DNA from: Athripsodes cinereus
Taxonomy: Eukaryota > Arthropoda > Insecta > Trichoptera > Leptoceridae
Length of the DNA stretch: 64,000 nt
Reading direction: 5' to 3'
NCBI GenBank assembly: GCA_947579605.1
Contig: OX388318.1
Span: 1,860,001 to 1,924,000, forward strand
A program made the translations under genes and the position numbers. Under the pieces are notes generated by a model. It was not told the DNA's origin and did not search any database. It saw nothing but the letters and a program-made list of their open reading frames with translations. This document shows, in pieces, positions 50,626-61,258 of this stretch. Positions within the stretch are counted from its first letter, which is position 1. Every line of letters begins with the position of its first letter.

Positions 50626-52734
50626 ATAACACATGCAAGCAACAATATACATAGGTACTTATGGACACATAAATGTATTATAATAAAAAAGTAGAACATA
50701 ATTATATTGCAGCGTGTACATGCATAAGGGAAAGGGAAAAGGAATTAGGAATCAGATGCTAAATTCAATGAAGGGAAATGATTTTATAATGTTTCCCGCT
50801 TCGTGACAGCTGTTATCTTTGTTGATGGTTTGTGGATGAACCATCAATATAATATTATACTGAATCAAAAACATACATCGGAAACACATAACTCAAAATC
50901 ACCAAAATTTGAGATCTCTAGTTCTAGTTTTGTGCCCATAATATATGAACTAGTGATGTAACGAATATTCGCATTCGCATTCGCATTCGCGAATATTCGC
51001 ATATTTCAAAGTATTCGCATTCGCATTCGCATTCGCAAAAAAATATGCGAATGTTTTGCGAATATTATTTTAGTAATACAGTATCTGGTCTGTTCCGTGT
51101 TGGCCACATTTGTTGTATTGTTTCCTGTGTTCGTTTGCTTGATGATGTTATTATTATTAGGAGAAATATGCATTTGTGGAGATTTAATTTATATGTTTGT
51201 TTTAAGTATTACAACTGCTATGAGTATAGGGCCCTACAATAATTTTATATTCTATTTAAGGAATATTTATATCATACTACAAGGTGAACCACACTAAAGT
51301 ATTCTCTCAGAATTTTTGGGGCTTGAAGACTAAGATCGAGGAGTTTAGAGCAAACTTATTTGCAAATAGTTATGATATAATTGTTCTGACGGAAGCTTGG
51401 CTAAATTGTGGCATATTTGACAGCGAACTTTTTCAAAACGAATATACAGTTTACCGCAAGGATAGGGATTTCATGTTGAGTGGTAAAAGGGATGGAGGTG
51501 GGGTCTTAATTGCTGTGGATCGGACACTAGGATATTCATCCACTTTTGTTTGGGATGATACTGGTAAAAGTTTTTTTACCAGTATTCGTTTTTCATCGGT
51601 AACGCATGAAAAAATGCTCACCGCTACTGGGTGTAGTATATGTATATACCGCCTTCCACATCCTTAGATACTTAAAAAATCTTTTTTTAAAGTATATCTG
51701 AACGTTTAATCAGCTATTACGGCAAAACGGATATTTGTCTTATTGGAGATTCCAATATCCCAACAATCCAATGGAAAAAAGACCCCGATGTTGATTCAAT
51801 CTTTGTTCCGTATTCTTATTCGTGTCCTGTTGCGCAGTATTTGATAGAATCTATATCTTTTCTCAATATGTTTCAGTCTAACGGAGTTTATAACAGCAGT
51901 CAAGTTATCTTGGATTTAGTTCTTTCAACTATTCCGTGTTCTGTTACCAGATGTGACTCTCCACTGGTTGGTAAGGATTCACACTATCCTTCACTGTTGA
52001 TAGATTATGAGTTTGAAATTGCTGAGGATTTGTCTCAAAATATGATTCAGAAATTGATATACTTTAAGTCAAACTTTTCGGAAATAAATTTTGAACTACA
52101 AAGTGTTGATTGGGTCAGCGTTTTGGGAAACGGACCGGTGAATGAGATGGTTGAATCTTTTTATGGTTATGTTTTGCCAATAATTGAGAAGCATACACCT
52201 ATGAAGAGGGTGGCACCTAATAATTTTCCCAAATGGTTCTCTAATAGAACTGTGTTGTTGTTTAAGAGAAAGTCCAAGGCTTGGCGTAATTGGAAGATGA
52301 ACCGTAATGATTCTGACTACAATTTATTTTTTCAACCAACAGAATCACGATTATAGGTCTTTTATTAATAACACTGAGAAGTCACTTAAGGGCAATGTCA
52401 AGTCTTTCTTTTCATTCGTGAATTCCCTTAAAGAATCTAGAGGCTATCCAAGGGTAATGGGTGACGGTGACCAGACTTCGAGCGATCCAGAGGGAATTGC
52501 AAACTTGTTTTCGACGTTTTTTGGTTCTGTATTTTCACTGAATAATTTGCATGATTCTAATACTAAAGAATTGGAAAATATTTTAACTAACTCATGTTTA
52601 TCCATGGTTAATATCTTGAAATCTGATATTCATAAACGTTTATTAGGTATAGATGAGACAAAAGGAGTTGGCCCTGATGGTCTAGCACCAATATATTAAA
52701 GAGATGTGTAAGTCATTTAACCAAACCATTGTAT

Positions 52735-53045
52735 CTGACATTTATTAGAACACCTTGCTGCAGGAGGCAATCTAGACTATGGGACATGGAAAACCCTAAA
52801 TCGACTGAGATCTGGTGTAGGAAACTGCCGCGACAATAGAGAACGATTGGGCTTCCTACAGGACGAATCCGGAGCGTGTGACTGTGGTGCAGCACAGACT
52901 ATGCCACACTTGTTGGAGTGTCCATTGTGCCCTGTCACTTGCACTATGGAGGATATTTTTGACGCATCTCCACCTGCTGCGCGTTTTGCGCAGTACTGGA
53001 AATCAGTTTGATGGGTTTTTTCTCTGGGTTTCGACACGATAAATA
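52735..53045 (+). mobile_element. Second LINE 3' end nested in the LINE
   Basis: Encodes TWKTLNRLRSGVGNCRDNRE, ACDCGAAQTMPHLLECPLCP and YWKSV then stop, the C-terminal CCHC-type tail of another non-LTR family, ending in GATAAATAAATTAG. Host LINE coding sequence resumes right after it (RSLQEGCFPCKWKM). TTTATTAG and TAAATTAG at its edges may be a degraded target duplication. Confidence 0.75.
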
Positions 53046-53926
53046 AATTAGGAGTTTACAAGAAGGATGCTTTCCATGCAAATGGAAGATGGCTAGTATT
53101 ATTCCTTTGCATAAATCTGGCAGCAAATCGGACGTTCGTAACTACAGACCAATTTTAATTCTATCACCTATTTCAAAAATATTTGAGGGTATGGTTCGTG
53201 AACAAATTACTTTTTTCCTGAAGCCGTATCTTCTTGTAGAGCAGCATGGATTCATGAGTGGAAGATCGACAGTAACAAATCTGATTTTTTTTCTCAGCTA
53301 TGGACAATCGTATACAGTTGGATGCCATTTATATCGGCTTTCAAAAGGCATTTGATAAAGTAGAACATCGACTTTTTTCAACTAAGGTGGATTGACTCAT
53401 ATATTTCTGATAGATTGATGACAGTTAAACTTAACGGTTACTCATCTGGCAGTGTCAGTGTTACATCTGGTGTCCCTCAGGGGTCTTCTTTGGGTCCTTT
53501 ACTTTTCACGATATTCATAAACGACATAAAAAAATTGCTTTGACCACTCAGAGCTTCTATTATTTGCGGACGATTTAAAAATATACTGTCAAATTCAATT
53601 ATTGTTTGACTATGAAATGCTTAACGAGGACTTGGAAAGACTACACGAGTACTGTAAAAGAAATAACTTGCACTTGAATCTGGAGAAGTGTAATCTGATC
53701 TCTTTTACCAAAAATAGAAACAAAATTCGATAAATTTACAATATCCATAATCATGATTTAAAAGAAGTACATAAGATTAGAGATTTAGGTGTGGTGTTTG
53801 ACTCTGAGCTTCACTTTGATGATCACGTGAACAAAATTATCGAAGAGAGCAATAAAATACTGGGATTTATTCTGAGATCTACAAAGTCATTTAGGTTATA
53901 TGAATCGTATTTGTACTTGTACTTAT

Positions 53927-55200
53927 TGTACCGCACGGCCGCCGCTCCTCTCGGCTGGCAGGTGACAAAGCCTCTGATAGCTCCACAGCGGTACCGTACT
54001 CCGGATGGTATGGAGCAGGGGGTAAGTAGGGGGGTTCGCTGGTTACAGCCTCCGCTTCGGCGACGTATGGCGCGCCGGGTATGATGATGGTATGAATAAT
54101 CCTCCGTGTAAACGGTGGGCGGCCCAGACACCGACACAGTCCGCACACGTCGGAGACTCTCTCGTTCAACCGGCCTGGGGATGTTTACTTCCGCCGACAC
54201 CACCTCGCTTCAACACCTAGGCGCGGCTAGCTAGTGCACTCGCAAGTACGGGCGAACCGGGCAATGATCCCAGCAAGCGCTGACTATATTGAGTACACTA
54301 GAAGCCACACGGCGGCGTATTCACAAGGCGGTGCCGGGTCACGGTAACCACCTCAGTGCAGGAATCACTCGAGAGCTCGTCGGCGATTGGAAGGTGTGCG
54401 ACGATCTGTTGCCTGCAGTTCACTGTAGTAGGTAAAGGTGAAGTAGTAAAACGCGCGGTTGTGGTGTAGAGCAGAGAAGAGAAGAGTAATTTATTTATGA
54501 AAATGAACATGTATATAAAGCGGCCGATACTCGCCGTCCGCGCAACTCACCACACAGTGGCGGGAGCGCGGCGCGGACGCGCATCGGTCGACGTAAGTAA
54601 CCTCCCCACTCCTGCGCGACACCTCACACGCAAGCGGGCTGGCGCACAGGAAACATCTCGGGGAGGCAGACACAACATTATGATATGATACATGAATGAT
54701 ATGATGACTACACTCATCGCACGGCTGGGAATGACGTGGCGTCATAGCCTTTATTTATTCTACCCATACCGATACGATGTAGTGTGCCATTACATTAAAT
54801 TATGATATGAAGAATTATTATGAACATTTACATTGATTAAGAATTATGAGGTATGTTATACAATGCAAAGCGAACTATTGTGTGATGCGTGCTGCCTACG
54901 CTCACCGCGCGGCAAGGAAGGACAGACAGGTTTATACCTATCTGCTCTGACATCCCAACCATGCCAACACGGTGTAACGCGACAACACACAACACTGGAA
55001 TATTAAATGAAGTTATACATTATGACAATATGAAATGATATTGAACACATGAAACACAGTTTAAAAAAACATTGACTAAAGGTGCGTATGCCATCCACAC
55101 TCACCGCGTGGCTAGGCACGACAGCCTATGTATATACCACGCGGTGTAGTGCGTCGACACACTGTTACGAGAGTACACGGGGAGAGCCACGTTCGATACA
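53927..55200. mobile_element. Solo LTR, 1274 bp, GC-rich, with CTTAT target duplication
   Basis: It begins TGTACCGCAC and ends GATACA, with CTTAT on both sides (53922-53926 and 55201-55205), and interrupts the host LINE frame, which is continuous if it is removed. A TATATAAAG box lies at about 54514 on the plus strand. Two diverged direct copies of a CTCACCGCGYGGCNAGG block lie near 54899 and 55098. No internal coding region or second LTR exists, so it is a recombinant solo LTR. A 5-bp duplication fits BEL/Pao or Copia better than most gypsy elements. Confidence 0.8.
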
Positions 55201-56201
55201 CTTATCGTTGTTTCGCTCCAAGCTGGAGGACTGTTCCTCTGTATGGAATCCACATTTTAAAAAATATGTCGATCAAGTTGAGAGAACTCAGTCTAAATTC
55301 ATTCGTTTGGTTAGGAAGAGATTGCATTATCCTGTATTTATTAAAGATTTGCCTAAATTGGAATTGTGAAGAGTTTTGCTGGATGCATGCAACCTGAGAA
55401 AAATATGCTTGTCCGAATACGATGTGCCTAATATTTTAGATAGGATTAACTTTAGAATGCTTCCTTTAACAAGATCTTGTTTTCCGTTCTATATTAAAAA
55501 AAAACAAAAACGATTGCAGACTCAAGAAACCCTGTTTATAGAATTTTAAAGTGCCAATTACGTCAGGTTTGTGAGAAAGGAGAGTTGAGGGTAGAATAAG
55601 ATGAAATAAATATAAAAAAAAATGTATATGTTTGATAAAATGTGAAGTGTTTGGGATAGTATTAATTTTTAGACTGTTTTTTAAATTTTTGATTTTTCTT
55701 TTTTAAGAGTTTTTTTGTATTGTTATTGCATACATTAGTGAAGTGTGAATGTGTTTGTGCGAATGAATGTATTAGGTATGTGTGCGAAATTGGGTGAGCA
55801 GCGATTTGTAATAGGAATGGGTGATTGGATGTATTGTGAATTAATACCTATAGGTATTATGTGTAAGATTTTCTATAATTGTTTTGTGTGTTATTGCTGA
55901 AGTATGCACTGTTTCGATGTAAGACTATTGGAATGTTTTTGTCGCTTACATGTTTATATTTATATGTCTTTCATCTGTTGTGTACCATGTAAATGAAGAA
56001 ACAAATCAGTAATTCGGTGAAAGTACCGGATACTTACCCGGTACATTGTGGAAAAAGGTACTGCAAGAAAATATTCTTTAAGAAAACCGAGGAGTTTTGG
56101 AATATTTCAAATTCCTATACCATTTTCAAGTCAATATTCGCATTCGCATTCGCATTCGCGAATATCCAAAATCAGACATTCGTTACATCACTAATATGAA
56201 C

Positions 56202-57768
56202 CATCAACGACACAAACATACTTTTATGAATGCATCTACAACGAAAGTCTCGAAGAAGATAATTATGAACATATTATCTTTTTGAACCAATTAATACTGA
56301 TGTATATGAAATTATATTTATTTATTTATTTTTTATAAGCACAAAACAGACAATAACTACATATACAAAGTACCTACAAAAAAATGTTAAATCTCCAAAG
56401 ATCAGCTATCAGCTATCATCTAACACCATGCAACATATTGGTCGTGTTATCAATTTTTCGTTTGAATTTCAAGTCTTTATTAAAAGTTATTGATTTATTT
56501 TTTAATTGTATTTATTTACATATTCACGGCCAGAGCTTTTTACATGTTAAACCCTTGTATACTTACAATACATGTATACAAACATAGACATACTAGACTT
56601 GCAATTAAGTACATTATTGCGGAATATTCGTGTTCCAACTTAACGCATTAATAATAACAATAATAATATTATTATGCTGTCTCACTCCATATCATTGAGA
56701 TGATAATGGTTATGCGCTGTCTCACAAACCGTCTCAACGGACGCTAGTTTAAAACTGGCTGCATCGGCTGTATCGGTTTCACGACAGATTTTTTCTTTGA
56801 ATTGCATATCTAGTATATCTTTGTATACAAAGGTACAATCACTTTAAAAAAAAAGACACAAACAATTAGACTTACAGAAAACGAGAGTACAAACAGTGTA
56901 ACATTATCAGGTTAAATTCATAAAAAAGTACCTACAAAATTGTCAAAAAAATAAATTTTATCAAGATATTAAAAAGAATAAATCAAAATGGTATAAAAAT
57001 GTAAAATATTGGTTTAAAAGTCAGTTAAATTTCATAAGTTAATAAAAAAAATTGATAAAAAAATGTTAATATGAAAAATTACAAAAATTAGAGATCTGTT
57101 AAAAAACATAAGTTTTGGTCAAATGGTTAAAAGAGCAATTCAAAAATAACATTCAAAAGAATCACAGTTTGTTACATGAACATAACACATCAAAAACATC
57201 GAACACCAGAGAAAAAAACGTATACATATAAGCGAATTGTAAACCTTGACTACCCATTGTCAGTTTGTGCACTCAAATATTTGATTATGTCAGATTTAAA
57301 TTTTAGAAAACTGTCTAGTGCTCTCACCCACCAGATTACCAAGTCTGTGAAATCTGTTTATTGGATTGTAAGCAATAAAAATGATAATACGGTAATCTTC
57401 TATCTAACTCACTACCAAATCCATGTTTAGTTTTTCTTCAAGTGGCATTTATAATATTTGACAGAAACTTTTTCCTAATGACCATTACTCATGGATGTAT
57501 GTAGGTAGGGGATGGAACGTTTATAGTAATTTGTATGAATGACAGCGAAGCCAAAAAGTGAGGAAGGGAAATCGACGGTGGCCATTTTGTAGGAAATACT
57601 TTATTTAACATTTGTATGGGCAATGTATGGAAATTATTCACAGTATCAGAAAACATTATATTTACTTCTTAAAATAATTACAATGCCACATAACTTAATG
57701 TTTTCATATACTTGATGAAATAGGGAATAGGATGAGTAAATAAAATTGAGTATTTCATTTCAAAATCA
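56202..57768. other. DNA between the nest and the THAP-like locus
   Basis: It holds retroposon ends on the minus strand (T-rich tetranucleotide runs at 56316-56336; 56505-56565 related to 50530-50625) and AT-rich DNA. No gene was recognised. Confidence 0.4.
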
Positions 57769-58402
57769 TTATTTATTTTTAAACTTTGTTTTCATATACA
57801 CACAATATGGAGAGAATGAATGACAATTGAAGGATATATCTAAATGAATAATATAAAACACACGAACTTGCAAATGAGCGGGAAACTCAGGATATTTCGT
57901 AAGAATGACGTTTTTCTCCAACCTCGCAGAAAAACGAGATGTTTTTGAACACAAAACACTACGTTTACTTGGTGTCAAATATTGGATAATGTCCAGTTTC
58001 TCCTTTCTGGATCCTTTGGAAAACTACAAAAAATGATTTTGTTTATAAACATGCGATAATATCATTAACCTGATCAGATTTGTATGCATGAAACATTTCA
58101 TTCTAACGGGTAAACAAACCAAACATCAGATTGTAGGTTCTTTGTATTGTCAGATGACAGAATGGAAAACAAGTTACATGTGTAGATATAGGAGAATAAG
58201 GACAGATAATTATATAGAACGTTTATAACATTATTATGATCATTTATAAGTATACGAATTATAATATAAACGACTTTAAAATCGCAATATATTAAGATAA
58301 AAACTACAATACAAAACAACTTACCGAAAATATGACAATCCTGTTTCCTGCGAAAGTTGGATTGGATTTATAACCACAACCATTTATAGCGCACATCACC
58401 AT
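57769..58402 (-). pseudogene. THAP-type zinc-finger relic, two exons
   Basis: Exon 1 (58325-58402) encodes MVMCAINGCGYKSNPTFAGN and ends at the donor GTAAGT; C-x4-C opens a THAP domain. Exon 2 starts at 58023 after TTTTTGTAG and runs to the stop at 57769-57771. In the spliced frame it holds LTPSKRSVLCSK, the later part of a THAP domain, but the expected His after CSK is Thr. The expected start FPKDPERRNW is present one frame away, so two offsetting indels seem to have scrambled about 15 residues. The predicted 110-residue product would lack a working zinc site. THAP domains occur in host regulators and P-element transposases; neither partner region is present here. Confidence 0.6.
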
Positions 58403-58409
58403 GTTAATC

Positions 58410-59827
58410 ATAAGATGATTCCTATTCTTCTAGATATAAAAACAAAAACCGATATGAAAAATTCAACTGATGTGCAAAAACTTGAAACATTTTTAAAACA
58501 ACTAAACATACAAATACAAGGGTTGGTTCATGGGAGCATAAATGTCACTCGGCGTCGTTTGACCTGAACGACCATGAAGTTGCAGTGAGTGGTGAATGTA
58601 ATCCGGATAATCGTGAATAACTTAGAGCGTTTTATGACCCAATGTTATCGTAATGGCGCCATTATTTTCTACGTCTTTTTATTATTATTTTTATTGCTTT
58701 TATAACTTAAAAAATTTTTTTTTTTTGGATTTACTTTTTGTTATAATTTCTTAAATTCGCCGACGTGTAAAAGACGTAAATTATGAATATATTTAAATAA
58801 TTAATATTTTTATTATTATTTGACTGGCGCCTTTTTATAGTAGCATTCAAGTACTTTTGTGTTTCTTTTAAATGATAAAAATATTTTTGTCTCTAACGAA
58901 GGAATAAATTATTTTAATAGGTATCTTTAAAATTAACAGTTAAAGTAATAACTACTTGATTAGTTTATAACTAATTGCTTTATACTTTTTTTTTTAAATT
59001 ATTCCATTATCTAACTTTCTGAGCTTGTATACTTCCCAAATACTTGTTACAAGTTTATATCCTAAATTTATCCAAACGAATTCACTGAATCAGCATCAGA
59101 AATTATAAATGACAATTACGCAGAAATCGAGTATATTTTCTGAGACTATAATTCTTATTTTGTTACACATTTTGAAAACATAGTAACATACAGTACATGA
59201 ACACTATGAATGCGTACTGGCATTGTATTGAGGTACTTTCAAAATATGCGTCGTCGACTGATCACTCGGTGACTGTCTGAACGCAGCCCAAATGCGACGC
59301 ACCGAACAAAATTTATTTCTTACAAAATGGTCGTCATTCCCCTCCCCGCGCAGCTACAAAATGTTTACCAAAGTGTCTGTCCATTACTCTATTTAGGTCC
59401 ATGCCATTACTACTCAAGCATAGATACTTGTTTATCATTCTATGGTACTAACGTGCTGCTATCGGGGTCGTGTGCCCTTCCTATTTTTTTTTATATCGTC
59501 GATGGTTCTATGGGTATTCGAAATCTGACGATCTGTCGAGAGGTTGGACGCAGCGATCGGAATTGCATTTTTGGAATTTGGTTTTGTTTGCAGTGTTTCA
59601 ATTTTATATATATTGGTGTTTTTGACGCAATTTTTTCTTTTTTTTGACAATTACAGTGTGCTCGCGATCAGTAAGTACAAACTTCAAAAGTAATTAGAAT
59701 TACCAAGCTCATTGTGCGTTATTGTTACCCGCATTGGTGCATTCTTTGATATTGCACTCGACACATCCTTATACGAGTGTAACATATTGAACTACTGACT
59801 TTATTTTTTTCCTCATAATTTCCAATC
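58410..59827. other. DNA upstream of the intact LINE, including its 5' UTR
   Basis: 58735-58795 is a retroposon end (GTGTAAAAGACGTAAATTAT then A-rich). The LINE 5' boundary was not found; the GC-richer part from about 59270 is its likely 5' UTR and internal promoter region. Confidence 0.4.
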
Positions 59828-61258
59828 ATGGATGAACTCCATAAACCCAGACCTCCAGATAAACCTCCTCCTTATGACACCAGTACTCAGTCATTGGACC
59901 TTCAAGGAGACACCCCAACATCTCCTGCCGAATTTGTTGTAGTTACAACTAAAAAAAAGAAAGGGAAAAAAAGGGCCAAAACTATGGACTCACCTAACCT
60001 CAGCGATGAAGAGACCTGTTTTACTAATGACCCGACAATCATACCTACTTCCCCCAAAACTCTTCTCCCATCCTATCAAGCTTCTCAAACCCTCCCCACA
60101 TCTTCGCATCCTGTAAATAACAATGTAAGAACGATATATAACCATATGGACAAAGGTCCATTTGTTGTTCATGTGTCCAAAACTGACAATAGCCTACTTC
60201 ATGATATTGACTTCGGGAAATTTTTAGTTAAAAATCAGATTACCACAGCTTGGAACGGGATAACTAAGGTTGGCCGCAACAAGCTTGCAGTTAAATTCAC
60301 TGACTATAAGGCGGCTAACCACTTTCTTTCTTTGGAAAACGTAACTAAGAATTTTAATGTTTTTCTACCCTCATTTAACATCACGAGGATGGGTGTAGTC
60401 TCGATTCCCCCTCACATCCCCGAATCGGAGATCTTGGAAGGCATTGAGATTCCACAGTCCGGATCAGGACGACTGATTAAATGCAGAAGGTTGAGCCGGA
60501 AGAGTAAACAAGGTGAAACGACGGAGTGGATCCCAACCAACAAGGTGGTCCTCACTTTTGATGGTCAGGTGCTCCCCTCTAATGTCGCGATGTACCGAGT
60601 TGTTCTACCGGTGAAGCCATACATTTATCCCACTCTCCAATGTTACAAGTGCTTCCGATTTGGTCACTCCCAAACAATATGCAGATCTGTTTCCAGATGT
60701 TACAAATGTGGAGGGAACCACAACAAAGAAGAATGTGATGTTGCTGCCGATGCTATTAAATGTGCAAATTGTAAAGGCAACCATTCCCCAACTTACAGGT
60801 TCTGTCCTGAGGCAATCAGACAGAAGAACATCAAAGTTTCCATGGCCACGGAAAGTATATGTTACGCTGAAGCGTGTAGGCTCCATGCAGTAGCAAAACC
60901 ATCTTACGCAGAAGCAATCAAAACAGTCACCCCCACTTCCGAAAGGAAAACAATCTTTAAACCTGTTCAGCCACACAAACCCCTGTCTTCACCCTCTTCA
61001 TCTCACAATCATCTCTTACTCTTCCCAAACGGTCAACAGCCTACTATTCCAAATGGTGCTGGACTAGTTAATAGCTCAGCTCATGATCTGTCTAATCAAC
61101 TATCAATTCAAACCATCCCATACATCTTAGAACTTATTCTAAACTTAGTTAAGATCAATAATAGTAACATACCGTCCAACGTAGCATCCGAAATTAGTTC
61201 TATTCTCTCACTTTTTAAACATGGGCAATCCCCAACCCCCTCCCCCTCTTCTCCCTAA
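59828..61258 (+). CDS. LINE ORF1 (Gag-like RNA-binding protein)
   Basis: 476 residues from ATG 59828. The first 110 are Pro/Ser-rich with a Lys cluster (KKKKGKKRAK). Residues about 115-215 match the domain that precedes the zinc knuckles in insect non-LTR Gag proteins (FVVHVSKTDNSLLHDIDFGK). Three CCHC knuckles follow: CYKCFRFGHSQTIC (about 272), CYKCGGNHNKEEC (about 290) and CANCKGNHSPTYRFC (about 313). A Pro/Ser-rich tail ends the protein. It would bind element RNA in the cytoplasm and accompany it to the nucleus. The last 38 bases overlap ORF2 in another frame. No frameshift or stop. Confidence 0.9.
   Translation: MDELHKPRPPDKPPPYDTSTQSLDLQGDTPTSPAEFVVVTTKKKKGKKRAKTMDSPNLSDEETCFTNDPTIIPTSPKTLLPSYQASQTLPTSSHPVNNNVRTIYNHMDKGPFVVHVSKTDNSLLHDIDFGKFLVKNQITTAWNGITKVGRNKLAVKFTDYKAANHFLSLENVTKNFNVFLPSFNITRMGVVSIPPHIPESEILEGIEIPQSGSGRLIKCRRLSRKSKQGETTEWIPTNKVVLTFDGQVLPSNVAMYRVVLPVKPYIYPTLQCYKCFRFGHSQTICRSVSRCYKCGGNHNKEECDVAADAIKCANCKGNHSPTYRFCPEAIRQKNIKVSMATESICYAEACRLHAVAKPSYAEAIKTVTPTSERKTIFKPVQPHKPLSSPSSSHNHLLLFPNGQQPTIPNGAGLVNSSAHDLSNQLSIQTIPYILELILNLVKINNSNIPSNVASEISSILSLFKHGQSPTPSPSSP

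Larger units (their letters stand above)
51086..56005 (+). mobile_element. Jockey/CR1-group LINE, decayed, inserted in the MITE
   Basis: Reading through frameshifts, the endonuclease starts near 51290 (FSQNFWGLKTKIEEFRANLF, IIVLTEAWL, GGGVLIAVD) and runs to about 52000; the reverse transcriptase includes [46 protein letters not shown], the catalytic FADD-type site (LLFADDLKIY, broken by a base change) near 53560 and LEDCSSVWNPHFKKYVDQVE after the solo LTR. At least five frame breaks plus two insertions make it inactive. The 3' UTR runs from about 55560 to 56000. Confidence 0.82.
50951..56193. mobile_element. hAT-like MITE split by a LINE (composite nest)
   Basis: The left half (50951 to about 51085) and the right half (about 56009 to 56193) together match the complete MITE at 38346-38703. 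Both outer flanks carry ATATGAAC (50943-50950 and 56194-56201), a perfect 8-bp target duplication. The 4.9 kb between is one LINE with its own later insertions. Confidence 0.88.

Noticed and set aside
53823..54745. Arg/Pro-rich ORFs on both strands
   Set aside because: They lie in the GC-rich solo LTR and have no recognisable domain.
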